Of a stretch of 32,659 nt of DNA, positions 1 through 8,548 are shown piece after piece; the stretch's first letter is position 1, and every line of letters begins with the position of its first letter. Source of the DNA: DASYML01 sp036009045 (GTDB lineage Bacteria > Acidobacteriota > Blastocatellia > Pyrinomonadales > Pyrinomonadaceae); NCBI GenBank assembly GCA_036009045.1, contig DASYML010000086.1, positions 1 through 32,659 of the forward strand, given 5' to 3'. The notes below the pieces were generated by a model, which saw only the letters and a program-made list of their open reading frames with translations, had not been told where the DNA came from and searched no databases. A program made the translations under genes and the position numbers.

Positions 1-93
1 TTTTAATTAATCATTCGCGTAATAAGTTGAGAATAATTTCAAAACCCTGAAGGCTCTGCCAGCGGCTTCATAAGCCAGCCCGGCCCAGTCTCT

Positions 94-1425
94 ATGGATG
101 ATGTCAACTTCTACAACCGCGAGTTAGAGACTCTCGAACGCGAACGCCTGCGCCGGTTGCAGGACGAGAAACTACGTCGCCTGATGCACGAACTGGCGAC
201 GAACTGTTTTTATCAGGAACGATTTCAAGCCGCCGGAATTAAACCCACCGACGTGAGAGAATTTGCGGACCTGCGCGGCGCGATCCCCTTCACGACAAAG
301 GATGAATTGGTCCGGGAACAGCGCGCTCATCCACCTTTCGGCAGGCTGCTCACCTACAAGCCCTCGCGTTATCTTTACTTTCATCAGACTTCGGGCACGA
401 CCGGCAACCCTCTAAAATGGCTCGACACCTCGGAGGATTGGGAGACCTGGATGCGCTGTTGGGCCTACGTCTACAGGGGCGCGGGCGTCTCCGCAGACGA
501 CACGGTTTTCTGCGCCTTCTCCTTTGGTCCATACGTGAGCCACTGGTCCGCCATCCACGGTGCGCGTACCATCGGCGCGCTCTCGCTCGCGGGCGGAGGC
601 ATGAATTCGGAGCAGCGTCTTCGCACCCTCTTTGATAATCGCTGCACGGTGCTCGTCTGCACGCCGACCTACGCCCTGCATCTGGCGGAGGTCTCGCGCG
701 GGTGCGGATTGAACTTACGCGACAGCGCCGTTCGTCTCACCATCCATGCGGGCGAACCCGGCGCGAGCGTGCCCAACGTCAGAAAGCAGATCGAAGAGGA
801 CTGGGGCGCGAGATGCTTTGACCACGCGGGCGCTACGGAGGTCGGCGCGTGGGCCTTCGATTGCGAGGCGCTTGACGACTCGATTCATCTCAACGAAGCG
901 GAATTTATTTTCGAGTTAATCGAGACGAAGAGCGGCGAGGCCATCACAATCGAGGAAGCCGCCAACAAGATTGACGCGCGCGGCGAACTCGTCATCACCA
1001 ACCCTGGTCGCGCGGGGATGCCCTTGCTGCGCTATCGCACGGGCGATCTGGTGGAAGTATCAAATGAACCCTGCGCGTGTGGGCGTTCCTTCGCGCGTAT
1101 CAAGGGCGGCGTCATCGGGCGCGCGGACGATATGCTCATCGTGCGCGGCGTCAATCTCTATCCGAGCGCGATTGACAACCTGCTCCGCAGCCTGCCTCGC
1201 ATCATTGAATATGAAGTCTTGATTCGCCGCGTCGGCGGCCTGGACGACCTGCTCATCAAGATTGAAACAGACGACGCACAACCTTTCGCGGAGATAGAGC
1301 GCACCACACTGGAAGCCTTCCGCACACAGTTCGCCATTCGCGTCAGCATCGAACAGGCAGAGCGCGGAAGTTTGCCCCGTTATGAATTCAAGGCGCGAAG
1401 GTATAAACGCATCGTTGACGAATAA
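94..1425 (+). CDS. PaaK-like AMP-forming acyl-CoA ligase
   Basis: This 443-residue protein belongs to the adenylate-forming enzymes related to phenylacetate-CoA ligase. Such enzymes activate a carboxylic acid with ATP to an acyl-adenylate and pass it to coenzyme A. The P-loop-like motif SGTTGNP is at residues 100-106. A FDHAGATEVG segment in the middle fits the acyl-adenylate binding motif, YRTGDLVEV is the usual ATP/ribose-binding aspartate motif, and CACGR lies before the small C-terminal domain, as in PaaK proteins. Length matches the family (about 430-440). The ATG at 94 has no clear Shine-Dalgarno sequence in front of it. No other phenylacetate genes are nearby, so the substrate is open: an aryl acid, a fatty acid or a natural-product precursor are all possible. 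It is the only plus-strand gene in the first 17 kb and is followed by two palindromes. Confidence 0.85.
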   Translation: MDDVNFYNRELETLERERLRRLQDEKLRRLMHELATNCFYQERFQAAGIKPTDVREFADLRGAIPFTTKDELVREQRAHPPFGRLLTYKPSRYLYFHQTSGTTGNPLKWLDTSEDWETWMRCWAYVYRGAGVSADDTVFCAFSFGPYVSHWSAIHGARTIGALSLAGGGMNSEQRLRTLFDNRCTVLVCTPTYALHLAEVSRGCGLNLRDSAVRLTIHAGEPGASVPNVRKQIEEDWGARCFDHAGATEVGAWAFDCEALDDSIHLNEAEFIFELIETKSGEAITIEEAANKIDARGELVITNPGRAGMPLLRYRTGDLVEVSNEPCACGRSFARIKGGVIGRADDMLIVRGVNLYPSAIDNLLRSLPRIIEYEVLIRRVGGLDDLLIKIETDDAQPFAEIERTTLEAFRTQFAIRVSIEQAERGSLPRYEFKARRYKRIVDE

Positions 1426-1440
1426 GAGAGCAAAAGATTT

Positions 1441-1527
1441 AAACGCAAAGGTCGCAAAGAGGGCACGCAAAGGACGCGAAGAAAATCTTAGCGACCTTTG
1501 TGGTCTTCCTTTGTGGCCTTTGCGTTT
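1441..1527. repeat. Intergenic palindrome, GCAAAGG family
   Basis: The left arm begins AAACGCAAAGGTCGCAAAG and the right arm ends CCTTTGTGGCCTTTGCGTTT. Each arm is made of near-tandem copies of a GCAAAG/CGCAAAGG word. The stem is imperfect but long. It sits directly after the CoA ligase and, on the other side, precedes the end of ettA, so it could act as a bidirectional terminator. Similar sequence appears in the arms of the palindrome near 10540-10670. Confidence 0.7.
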
Positions 1528-1679
1528 ATAGCGGTTTGCAGTTGAGTGCGACTACGTGTCAGTCCCGCCTGTTTAAGCTGGGCGGGTATTCCTGGCCCGG
1601 CAACGACCCGCCCAGCTTAAGCAGGCGGGACTGACCTAACGCTTGCTGATGTTCGCATCCGATTGCAAACCGCTATAAA
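1525..1679. repeat. MITE-like element with nested hairpin
   Basis: Perfect 16-bp terminal inverted repeats, TTTATAGCGGTTTGCA at 1525-1540 and its complement at 1664-1679, bound about 155 bp. Inside is a second, very strong stem: 29 bp at 1559-1587 pair with 1606-1634 with a single T/C difference, leaving an 18-nt loop. Related end sequences occur near 10511-10705 and 23901-24029 around different inner hairpins. The architecture resembles a non-autonomous mobile element, but no transposase is in the window. Confidence 0.7.
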
Positions 1680-1691
1680 TCTCCTGGAATT

Positions 1692-3377
1692 CTAACTTCG
1701 TGTCAATTGACGATACTTGATGCGGTGCGGTTGGTCCGCTGCGGCTCCCAGACGGGCCTTGCGGTCGGCTTCGTAATCCGAATAATTGCCCTCGAACCAG
1801 ACGACCTTGCTCTCGCCCTCGAAGGCGAGGATGTGTGTGGCCGTGCGGTCCAGGAACCAGCGGTCGTGGCTGATAACGACGGCGCAGCCAGCGAAGTTTT
1901 CGAGCGCCTCTTCGAGCGCGCGCATCGTGTTGACATCCAGATCGTTGGTCGGTTCGTCCAGCAGCAGCACGTTCGCACCCTCCTTCAACATCTTCGCCAG
2001 GTGAACGCGATTTCTTTCGCCGCCGGAGAGCGTGCCTATCCTTTTCTGCTGGTCCGAGCCTGAGAAGTTGAAGCGCCCGACGTAGGCACGCGAGTTGACC
2101 TGACGCGCGCCGAGTTGGACCACATCCTGACCGTCGGATATTTCTTCCCAGATACTCTTGTTCGCATCCAGCACATCGCGGCTCTGGTCCACATAAGCGA
2201 GCCTCACCGTCTCACCAATCCGAATCGTGCCGGAGTCCGGCTGTTCCTGCTCCGTAATCATCCTGAAGAGCGTCGTCTTGCCCGCGCCGTTTGGACCAAT
2301 AATCCCGACGATGCCGCCGGGCGGAAGCGCGAAACTCATTTTGTCAACCAGCAGATGATCGCCGTAAGCCTTGCTCAACTCGCTCGCCTCTATCACGATG
2401 CTCCCAAGGCGTGGGCCGGGCGGGATATAAATCTCCAATTCCTGGGCCTGCTTTTCGTTCTCCTGGCTGAGCATGGATTCATAGGAATTGATGCGCGCCT
2501 TTGACTTCGCGTGACGCCCTTTCGGAGACATGCGTATCCACTCAAGCTCGCGCTGCAAGGTCTTCTGTCTCTCCGTCTCCGAACGCTCTTCCTGTTGCAG
2601 CCGCGCCTGCTTTTGTTCCAGCCACGAAGAATAGTTCCCATGCCAGGGGATGCCCTGCCCCCTGTCAAGTTCGAGAATCCACCCGGCGACGTTGTCCAGA
2701 AAATATCTGTCGTGCGTGACGGCGATGACCGTGCCCGGATATTTTTGCAGATGCTGTTCGAGCCACGCGACGGACTCCGCATCCAGATGATTGGTCGGCT
2801 CGTCGAGCAGCAGTATGTCCGGTTTTTGCAGCAGGAGACGACAGAGCGCGACGCGCCTGCGCTCGCCTCCCGAAAGAACTTTGACGGGCGTTGGCCCAGG
2901 CGGGCAGCGCAGAGCGTCCATTGCCAGTTCGAGCCTCGAATCCAAATCCCACGCGTCCGCCGCATCCAGCTTGTCCTGCACCGCGCCCTGTCGTTCGAGC
3001 AGTTGGGCCATCTCGTCATCCGACATCGGCTCGGAAAACTTCTCGTTAATCAACTCATACTCTTTGAGCAGATCAACAACTTCCTGCGCGCCCTGCTCGA
3101 CCGTCTCGCGCACGGTCTTCGTCTCGTCCAGTCTCGGCTCCTGCTCCAGATAGCCGACCGTATAACCCGGAGAGATGACGGTCTGCCCGTTAAACTCTTT
3201 ATCCACTCCCGCGAGAATCTTCAGCAGAGAGCTTTTGCCCGAACCGTTGAGACCAATGACGCCTATCTTCGCGCCGTAAAAATATGAGAGATAGATGTCC
3301 TTGAGGACGGCCTTCTTATCGTAGTTCTTGCCGACTCCGATCATGGAGTAGATAACTTTGTTTGGTTCTGTGCTCAC
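1692..3377 (-). CDS. ettA: Energy-dependent translational throttle protein EttA
   Basis: This 561-residue ABC-F protein has two ATPase domains and no membrane segments. EttA binds the ribosomal E site and gates entry into elongation according to ATP/ADP level. Domain 1 has Walker A GLNGSGKSS (residues 42-50), the signature LSGGERRR and Walker B LLLDEPTNHLD. Domain 2 has GPNGAGKTT, LSGGERNR and LLLDEPTNDLD. Between them a charged linker contains WIRMSPKGRHAKSKARI, the tRNA-contacting segment typical of EttA. The N-terminal YSMIGVGKNY and LSYFYGAKIGVIGLNG also match EttA rather than Uup or YheS. The start is GTG at 3377, with AGGA eight bases upstream. About 20 extra C-terminal residues end in a basic stretch. 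It lies 266 bp downstream of the molybdopterin oxidoreductase, separated by a palindrome, so it probably has its own promoter. Confidence 0.95.
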   Translation of the reverse strand: MSTEPNKVIYSMIGVGKNYDKKAVLKDIYLSYFYGAKIGVIGLNGSGKSSLLKILAGVDKEFNGQTVISPGYTVGYLEQEPRLDETKTVRETVEQGAQEVVDLLKEYELINEKFSEPMSDDEMAQLLERQGAVQDKLDAADAWDLDSRLELAMDALRCPPGPTPVKVLSGGERRRVALCRLLLQKPDILLLDEPTNHLDAESVAWLEQHLQKYPGTVIAVTHDRYFLDNVAGWILELDRGQGIPWHGNYSSWLEQKQARLQQEERSETERQKTLQRELEWIRMSPKGRHAKSKARINSYESMLSQENEKQAQELEIYIPPGPRLGSIVIEASELSKAYGDHLLVDKMSFALPPGGIVGIIGPNGAGKTTLFRMITEQEQPDSGTIRIGETVRLAYVDQSRDVLDANKSIWEEISDGQDVVQLGARQVNSRAYVGRFNFSGSDQQKRIGTLSGGERNRVHLAKMLKEGANVLLLDEPTNDLDVNTMRALEEALENFAGCAVVISHDRWFLDRTATHILAFEGESKVVWFEGNYSDYEADRKARLGAAADQPHRIKYRQLTRS

Positions 3378-3507
3378 TATTGTTTTCCTGTTGTTGGTTT
3401 GAAGATGAAAGGTAAGATGAAAGAATACTCTGGTTACACGCGATAAACAACCGGCTCAAAAGAACGGTCTTGGTTAAATATGGTCTTGAGCGTATGGGAC
3501 AGTGAGA

Positions 3508-3603
3508 TTCACCACCGCAGACACAGAGCGCACAGAGTCAGCACAGAGGCTTGCATCTTCTTCTCTGTGCGTCCTCTGTGTCCTCTGTGTCTGCGGTGGT
3601 GAA
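3508..3603. repeat. Intergenic palindrome, CACAGAG family (copy 1)
   Basis: Arms TTCACCACCGCAGACACAGAG (first 20 bases and one more, 3508-3528) and the exact complement at 3583-3603 enclose further CACAGAG/CTCTGTG words. The whole unit is a long hairpin between the oxidoreductase stop and the ettA start. Two close relatives lie at 20151-20244 and 22553-22645. Confidence 0.8.
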
Positions 3604-3643
3604 CTCCTCTTTCATTCTCACTCAAGGCGCATTGAACCGCCAC

Positions 3644-6247
3644 TCAAATTTTAGCCCTCGTCTTTCCATCAACCTGGTCGTAATCAAACTTTGCGCTCGC
3701 ATCAATCGAAGGACTGACGCTGATGATGACGGACTTAGACGTGGGCGTGTTGCTCTTGTCCGCGACGCTGCCGACGGGGACGAGCACGTTGGCTTCCGGG
3801 AAGTAGGTCGCGGCTGAGCGGCGCGGGATGCTGTAGGCGACGACGATGAAGTGGCGCGCGCGTCTCTCTTCGCCTTCAAAGTGGCTGGTCAGATCAACGA
3901 CCTGTCCGGCGGCGAGTCCCGCGTCCTTGATGTCTTCGGGATTGAGCAGGACCACGCGACGCTCGTTGAGGATGCCGCGATAACGATCATCTAAGCCGTA
4001 GATGGTCGTGTTGAATTGATCGTGGCTGCGAACCGTCATCATCAAAAATTGTCCCGGCTGAAGGTCCAGACGCGGAATCTCGTGAACGGTAAAATTGGCC
4101 TTCCCCGTGGCGGTCTTAAACTCGCCGTCGCGCGCCGCGTTGGGCAGGTAAAAGCCTCCGGGCTGGCGCACGCGCTGGTTGTAATCCTCAAAGCCCGGAA
4201 TCACTTTTTCAATCGCCTCACGAATCCGATCATAATCCGCGACCATCGCTTTCCAGTCCACACTGCTACGCGTGCCGAGGGTCGCCCGCGCGAGGCCCGC
4301 GATAATCGCAGGCTCACTTAATAATTGGTCCGATGCTGGCTCAAGATGTCCTCTCGAAGACTGGACCACTCCCATAGAATTTTCCGTGCTCACGAATTGA
4401 GGACCGCCAGCCTGCATGTCAACTTCCGTCCGTCCCAGGCATGGGAGGATTAAAGCCTGCGCGCCCGTGATGAGGTGCGCGCGGTTGTGCTTGGTAGAGA
4501 CCTGCACGGTCAGCTTGCAACGCTTGAGGGCTTCGGCTGTGTATTCCGTGTCCGGCGTCGCGGAAAGAAAATTGCCGCCGAGCGCGAAGAAGACTTTCCC
4601 GCGTCCGGCGTGCATCGCCTTGATGGATTCCACAGTGTCCAGGCCGTGATGACGCGGCGGCTCAAAGTCGAAGGCGGCGGCCAACTGGTCCAGAAACGCT
4701 TCCCTCGGTCGTTCCCAGATACCGACGGTTCTATCGCCCTGCACGTTGCTGTGGCCGCGCACGGGGCAGAGGCCCGCGCCGGGTTTGCCGACCTGCCCGC
4801 GCAGGAACATCAGGTTCGCTATCTCCTGTATGTTGGCGACGGCGTTCTTGTGCTGCGTCAGTCCCATCGCCCAGCAAAAGATAGTCCGCCCTGAAGTCAT
4901 CATCACCTGCGCGGCCTCTTGAATTTGCGCGCGCTCGATGCCGCTCTCCGGCACGATTGTTTCCCAACTGACACTTTTAAGCGCGCAGGCGAACTCCGCA
5001 AAGCCAGCCGTTCTCTGCGCGATGAATTCCTGGTCCAACACTTCGCCCGGACGCCGCTCCTCCTCTTCGAGCATCTCTTTCATGATGCCCTTGAGGAGCG
5101 CGACATCACCGTTGATACGCACTTGCAGGAAAAGGTCCGCTAAGGGTGTCCCGCTGCCGACCCAGCCGTTGAATTCCTGCGGGTGCTTGAAGCGCGTCAT
5201 GCCCGTTTCGGGGAGCGGGTTGATGTGGACCAGCTTGCAGCCTCTGCGCTTCGCAGCCTGAAGCGAGGTCAGCATGCGCGGGTGATTCGTCCCTGGATTC
5301 TGGCCGATGACGAAGATGGCCTCCGCGAGTTCAAAATCTTCGAGCGTGACCGTGCCCTTGCCGATGCCGATGCTCTCCGTGAGGGCAGAGCCGCTGGATT
5401 CATGACACATGTTTGAGCAGTCGGGCAGATTATTGGTCCCGAATTGCCGTACGAAAAGCTGATAGAGAAAGGCCGCCTCGTTGCTGGCCCGGCCCGAAGT
5501 GTAAAAGATGGCCTCATCCGGCGTGGCGAGCGCATTCAATTCTCTCGCGATAAGATCAAAGGCTTCATCCCACTCAATCGCCTCGTAATGCGTGCTTCGC
5601 TCGCGCAAGACGAAGGGGCGCGTCAGGCGTCCCTGTTGGCCCAACCAGTAATCGGATTTGTTGGAGAGGTCCGCGACGCTCCATTGTTTGAAAAAGTCCT
5701 CCGTGATGCGTTTGGTGGTGGCCTCGTCTGCGACATGCTTGGCCCCGTTCTCGCAGAATTCCGTGTGCGAGCGTGCGCCATCCGGGTCGGGCCAGGCGCA
5801 GCCCGGACAATCAAAGCCTTCCTTCTGATTAAGCTGAAGCAGCGTGCGCGCGCCCCGCACCGCGCCCATCTCGCGCCAGGCAAATTTCATCGTGTTGAGC
5901 ACGGCGGGCACGCCACCGGCGACCTTGCTGACGGGCTTAATCTCTATGCCCGTGAATTCTTCCGGGGGTTGAGCGCGCACAGCAGCGCCGGTCGAATTTG
6001 CTGGTCCAGAAATCTGGCCGGGCTGGACCTTGTTCCGGGCCTTGTTGATGAAAGCATCGCTGGTCGGCGCGTCGTCCGGCGCGGCATGGGCTGCTTCGTG
6101 TTGAAGTTCTCGCTCGCCCTTGATGTCTTCCTTGCGGGCCTGATAGTGGCTGGATTGCTCTGTGTCCGCGATTGTCTCCGCAGCCTTCTGCGATTCGGCG
6201 CTGGCAGGCTCCCGTTCATGATGATTTGATTTACGCATCTCGGCCAC
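3644..6247 (-). CDS. FdhF/YdeP-family molybdopterin oxidoreductase
   Basis: This 867-residue protein resembles the catalytic subunit of formate dehydrogenases, in the subgroup of E. coli YdeP, which has been linked to acid resistance but whose substrate is unclear. Cysteines 147, 150 and 165 (FDCPGCAWP, EFCENGAK) are placed like those of the family's Fe-S region. SNMCHESSG puts Cys281 where formate dehydrogenase H has selenocysteine, so it is the likely Mo ligand. The segments GRASNEAAFLYQ and GQNPGTNHPRM are typical of the pterin-binding domain. The C-terminal domain (MMTVRSHDQFNTTIYG) completes the fold. The first ~100 residues are hydrophilic and low in complexity, which makes the protein about 100 longer than usual. 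There is no Tat signal, so it is probably cytoplasmic. The start is GTG at 6247; an ATG three codons in (6238) is an alternative. No electron-transfer partner or FdhD is adjacent. Confidence 0.88.
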   Translation of the reverse strand: MAEMRKSNHHEREPASAESQKAAETIADTEQSSHYQARKEDIKGERELQHEAAHAAPDDAPTSDAFINKARNKVQPGQISGPANSTGAAVRAQPPEEFTGIEIKPVSKVAGGVPAVLNTMKFAWREMGAVRGARTLLQLNQKEGFDCPGCAWPDPDGARSHTEFCENGAKHVADEATTKRITEDFFKQWSVADLSNKSDYWLGQQGRLTRPFVLRERSTHYEAIEWDEAFDLIARELNALATPDEAIFYTSGRASNEAAFLYQLFVRQFGTNNLPDCSNMCHESSGSALTESIGIGKGTVTLEDFELAEAIFVIGQNPGTNHPRMLTSLQAAKRRGCKLVHINPLPETGMTRFKHPQEFNGWVGSGTPLADLFLQVRINGDVALLKGIMKEMLEEEERRPGEVLDQEFIAQRTAGFAEFACALKSVSWETIVPESGIERAQIQEAAQVMMTSGRTIFCWAMGLTQHKNAVANIQEIANLMFLRGQVGKPGAGLCPVRGHSNVQGDRTVGIWERPREAFLDQLAAAFDFEPPRHHGLDTVESIKAMHAGRGKVFFALGGNFLSATPDTEYTAEALKRCKLTVQVSTKHNRAHLITGAQALILPCLGRTEVDMQAGGPQFVSTENSMGVVQSSRGHLEPASDQLLSEPAIIAGLARATLGTRSSVDWKAMVADYDRIREAIEKVIPGFEDYNQRVRQPGGFYLPNAARDGEFKTATGKANFTVHEIPRLDLQPGQFLMMTVRSHDQFNTTIYGLDDRYRGILNERRVVLLNPEDIKDAGLAAGQVVDLTSHFEGEERRARHFIVVAYSIPRRSAATYFPEANVLVPVGSVADKSNTPTSKSVIISVSPSIDASAKFDYDQVDGKTRAKI

Positions 6248-6316
6248 TAATTCGTCTTCTGCTGAACTGGTCCAATTATCCTTGCGCTGACAGGAAGAGA
6301 TAGTTCAACGCATCTT

Positions 6317-7948
6317 TTAGTAGAGATTAAAATTATACTCAATCTGGATATACTGTGACACGTTATGGCCGTCCTTAACGGCGGGTTGAAATTTTATCCC
6401 GTGCGCGGCGCGGAGCGCGGTAGTGGTCAGGCCGTAGGGCAGTTCTGAGACGACGCGCACGCCCGTCACTTCGCCAGTCGAGGAAAGCACTGCGCGCAGG
6501 ACGACCGTCCCGTTAATCAGATTGGCTCGCGCCTTCTCAGTATAAGTCGGTTCGGGCCTGCTCAGGATGCGTGCCTTTGATGTCACATCTTTGGGACTAA
6601 AGGTCCGGTTGTAATCGAGACTGGCCGCGCCGGACGGCGTAGAGGCGTTGGGCGCGGCGGGCGCTGGCTGTCCCGAAGCGTTTGGCGGGCTGCTTGATCC
6701 TGGTCCAATTCCGCCGCCGGTATTGCCGCCCCTGCCCGGCCCGGCGCCCGTCCCCAGTCCGACGCCCGTTCCTGGTCCAATGCCAGTGCCCGTCCCTGCG
6801 CCTCTGTCTTTGACGGGGTCTCCATAAATTCTAAAGCCGGAAGATGATGGGCCATCTGCGTTGAGCGTGCGCACGCTCTCGCCGGTGTTGACATTCCAGA
6901 GGTTGATAGAGTGCTCAGGGTTCGAGTAGTCCCCGCTCGCGCTGGCTAACAACTTCCCGTCAGGGCTGAATGAGATGGACTGGACATAGCTGGTATGCCC
7001 GTTCAAAGTTTTAAGCAGCGCGCCGCTCGAAGCATTCCACAACCTGACCTGACGATCATAGCTCCCGCTGGCGAGATTCTTTCCATCCGGGCTGAAGGCT
7101 AGCGAGTAGATGAACGATTCATGTCCTTTGAGAAGATGCGATTGAGCGCCGGTCCTCACATCCGAGAGAGTGATGACGAAATCCGGCTCCTTTGCAAAAG
7201 GGTTTGGGGCTGAGCCGGACGCATGAGATGAGACGGCCCCGGCGTGTAAACCCGTCGTGGCTGGAATATCTGGAAACGATTCGCCGCCGCTCGCCAGCGT
7301 GTGACCGTCAGGGCTGAAGGCCACGGAGTGGAAATAACATCGCGCGCAATCTTTCAGCACGCGAAGTTCCTGGCCCGTCTGCATGTCCCACAGGATGGTC
7401 GCGCCGCCCGCGCTCGCCAGGATTTTATTGTCACGACTGATGGCGATGGAGGTCACTGAGGCGACGGACTTGAACGTGCGCAACTCCGCGCCGCTCGCCG
7501 CGTCCCATAGTTTAATCGTGCCCAGATCATAACCGCTCGCTAGAGTCTTGCCGTCAGGACTGAAAGCCAGCGCTTCGACATCCGCATCAGGTCCATTTAA
7601 AGTTCGCAACTCTTGACCCGTGCCCGCGTCATAAATTTTCAAGACCCCGCCCAGGCACCCCGCCGCCAGGATTTTTCCGTTCGGACTGAAGGCCACGGAA
7701 TAGACAATGGGAGAGACACGCTCGATCATCCTCGTGGCTTCGCCCGTCGCGGCGTTCCAGAAAATAATGTTGCCGTCGAGGCTGCCGCTCGCCAGCGTGT
7801 GTCCGTCCGGGCTGAAGGCGATTGATGTGATGGACCCGCTATGACGCATGCGCCGGGCGGTCGTCTCCGCCTGTTGGCCCAGCCCCGTGAGCGATAAAAG
7901 GAGCAGCAAGAGTGCGGATGATAATAAACGTCTCTCAAGAATTTTCAT
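6317..7948 (-). CDS. Secreted seven-bladed WD40 protein with TonB C-terminal domain
   Basis: This 543-residue protein has a signal peptide (residues 1-24, hydrophobic core LLLLLLSLTG, likely cut before QQ). Seven WD40-type repeats follow, six with a near-perfect FSPDGK/H-LASG core, enough to close one beta-propeller. A flexible linker rich in GTG, GPG and proline comes next. The last ~90 residues (PEPTYTEKARANLINGTVVL, later GIKFQPAVKDG) are a TonB C-terminal domain, the part that in TonB touches outer-membrane receptors. There is no N-terminal TonB membrane anchor beyond the signal peptide, so classic energy transduction is unlikely; such domains in acidobacterial secreted proteins are of unknown role. 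The ATG at 7948 shares one base with the efp stop (TAATG), with GGGAGGG just upstream, so translation is probably coupled to efp. Confidence 0.85.
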   Translation of the reverse strand: MKILERRLLSSALLLLLLSLTGLGQQAETTARRMRHSGSITSIAFSPDGHTLASGSLDGNIIFWNAATGEATRMIERVSPIVYSVAFSPNGKILAAGCLGGVLKIYDAGTGQELRTLNGPDADVEALAFSPDGKTLASGYDLGTIKLWDAASGAELRTFKSVASVTSIAISRDNKILASAGGATILWDMQTGQELRVLKDCARCYFHSVAFSPDGHTLASGGESFPDIPATTGLHAGAVSSHASGSAPNPFAKEPDFVITLSDVRTGAQSHLLKGHESFIYSLAFSPDGKNLASGSYDRQVRLWNASSGALLKTLNGHTSYVQSISFSPDGKLLASASGDYSNPEHSINLWNVNTGESVRTLNADGPSSSGFRIYGDPVKDRGAGTGTGIGPGTGVGLGTGAGPGRGGNTGGGIGPGSSSPPNASGQPAPAAPNASTPSGAASLDYNRTFSPKDVTSKARILSRPEPTYTEKARANLINGTVVLRAVLSSTGEVTGVRVVSELPYGLTTTALRAAHGIKFQPAVKDGHNVSQYIQIEYNFNLY

Positions 7949-8520
7949 TAGGCCCTCCCGGCGACCTCGCCCGTTTGCGTGTTGACGCGGACCACCTCGC
8001 CGTCTTTGATGAAGAGCGGGACGCGGACGTTGAGACCCGTCTCAAGAGTGGCGGGTTTGGTCGCGCCGCCCGCCGCCGTGTCGCCGCGCAGTCCGGGTTC
8101 CGTGGACGTGACCATCAACTCGACGAACTGCGGCAGTTGGAGAGAGATGGGCGCGCCGTTGTATTTCAGGACCTGTAATGTCGCTCCCTCCTTGAGATAC
8201 CCGCGATCATCGCCGACCGCCTCTTCGTCCAAGGTGAACTGCTCGTAGGTCGCCTCGTCCATAAAATGAAGGCCCGCCGGGTCCGCGTAAAGAAAAGAGG
8301 CTGGCGTCAACTGCACATCCGGCTCGGCGAATTTCTCGCTCGACTTAAAACTCTTCTCCATCACCGCACCCGTCAGTAGATGCCGCAACTTCGTGCGAAC
8401 CATCGTGGCCGCCCCTCGCGCCGTCGGTGAAGCGAAGAACACATCCACCACCGCGTAGGGCTGCCCCTCGACCGCAATCAACATTTTACGTTTCAACTCG
8501 TTCGCCCCAATCAACGCCAT
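7948..8520 (-). CDS. efp: Elongation factor P with EfpL/YeiP-type loop
   Basis: This 190-residue protein is an elongation factor P, which binds between P and E sites and relieves stalling at proline runs. The N-terminal KOW-like domain, an OB domain and a C-terminal OB domain with PGLRGDTA and KPATLETGLNVRVPLF are all present. The tip loop that normally reads PGKG (modified Lys34 in E. coli) instead reads SPTARGAAT, placing an arginine at residue 35 in a loop two residues longer. That loop is the hallmark of E. coli YeiP/EfpL, whereas the C-terminal domain reads like ordinary EF-P. If so, neither EpmA lysylation nor EarP rhamnosylation would be expected by simple position. The start ATG at 8520 has GAGGAG eight bases upstream. 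The stop overlaps the start of the WD40-TonB gene. Confidence 0.93.
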   Translation of the reverse strand: MALIGANELKRKMLIAVEGQPYAVVDVFFASPTARGAATMVRTKLRHLLTGAVMEKSFKSSEKFAEPDVQLTPASFLYADPAGLHFMDEATYEQFTLDEEAVGDDRGYLKEGATLQVLKYNGAPISLQLPQFVELMVTSTEPGLRGDTAAGGATKPATLETGLNVRVPLFIKDGEVVRVNTQTGEVAGRA

Positions 8521-8548
8521 CAGTTCACTCCTCGATCAACAGTTTTGC

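Noticed and set aside
2511..3287. A 258-codon open frame opposite ettA
   Set aside because: The minus-strand gene is a complete EttA with all motifs, so the plus-strand frame is a shadow.
5444..6229. A 261-codon open frame opposite the oxidoreductase
   Set aside because: It mirrors the coding sequence of the molybdopterin enzyme and has no independent signals.
6910..6930. GGGTTCGAGT, like a tRNA T-arm (also near 19443)
   Set aside because: Both lie inside well-supported genes and no cloverleaf or acceptor stem can be drawn around them.
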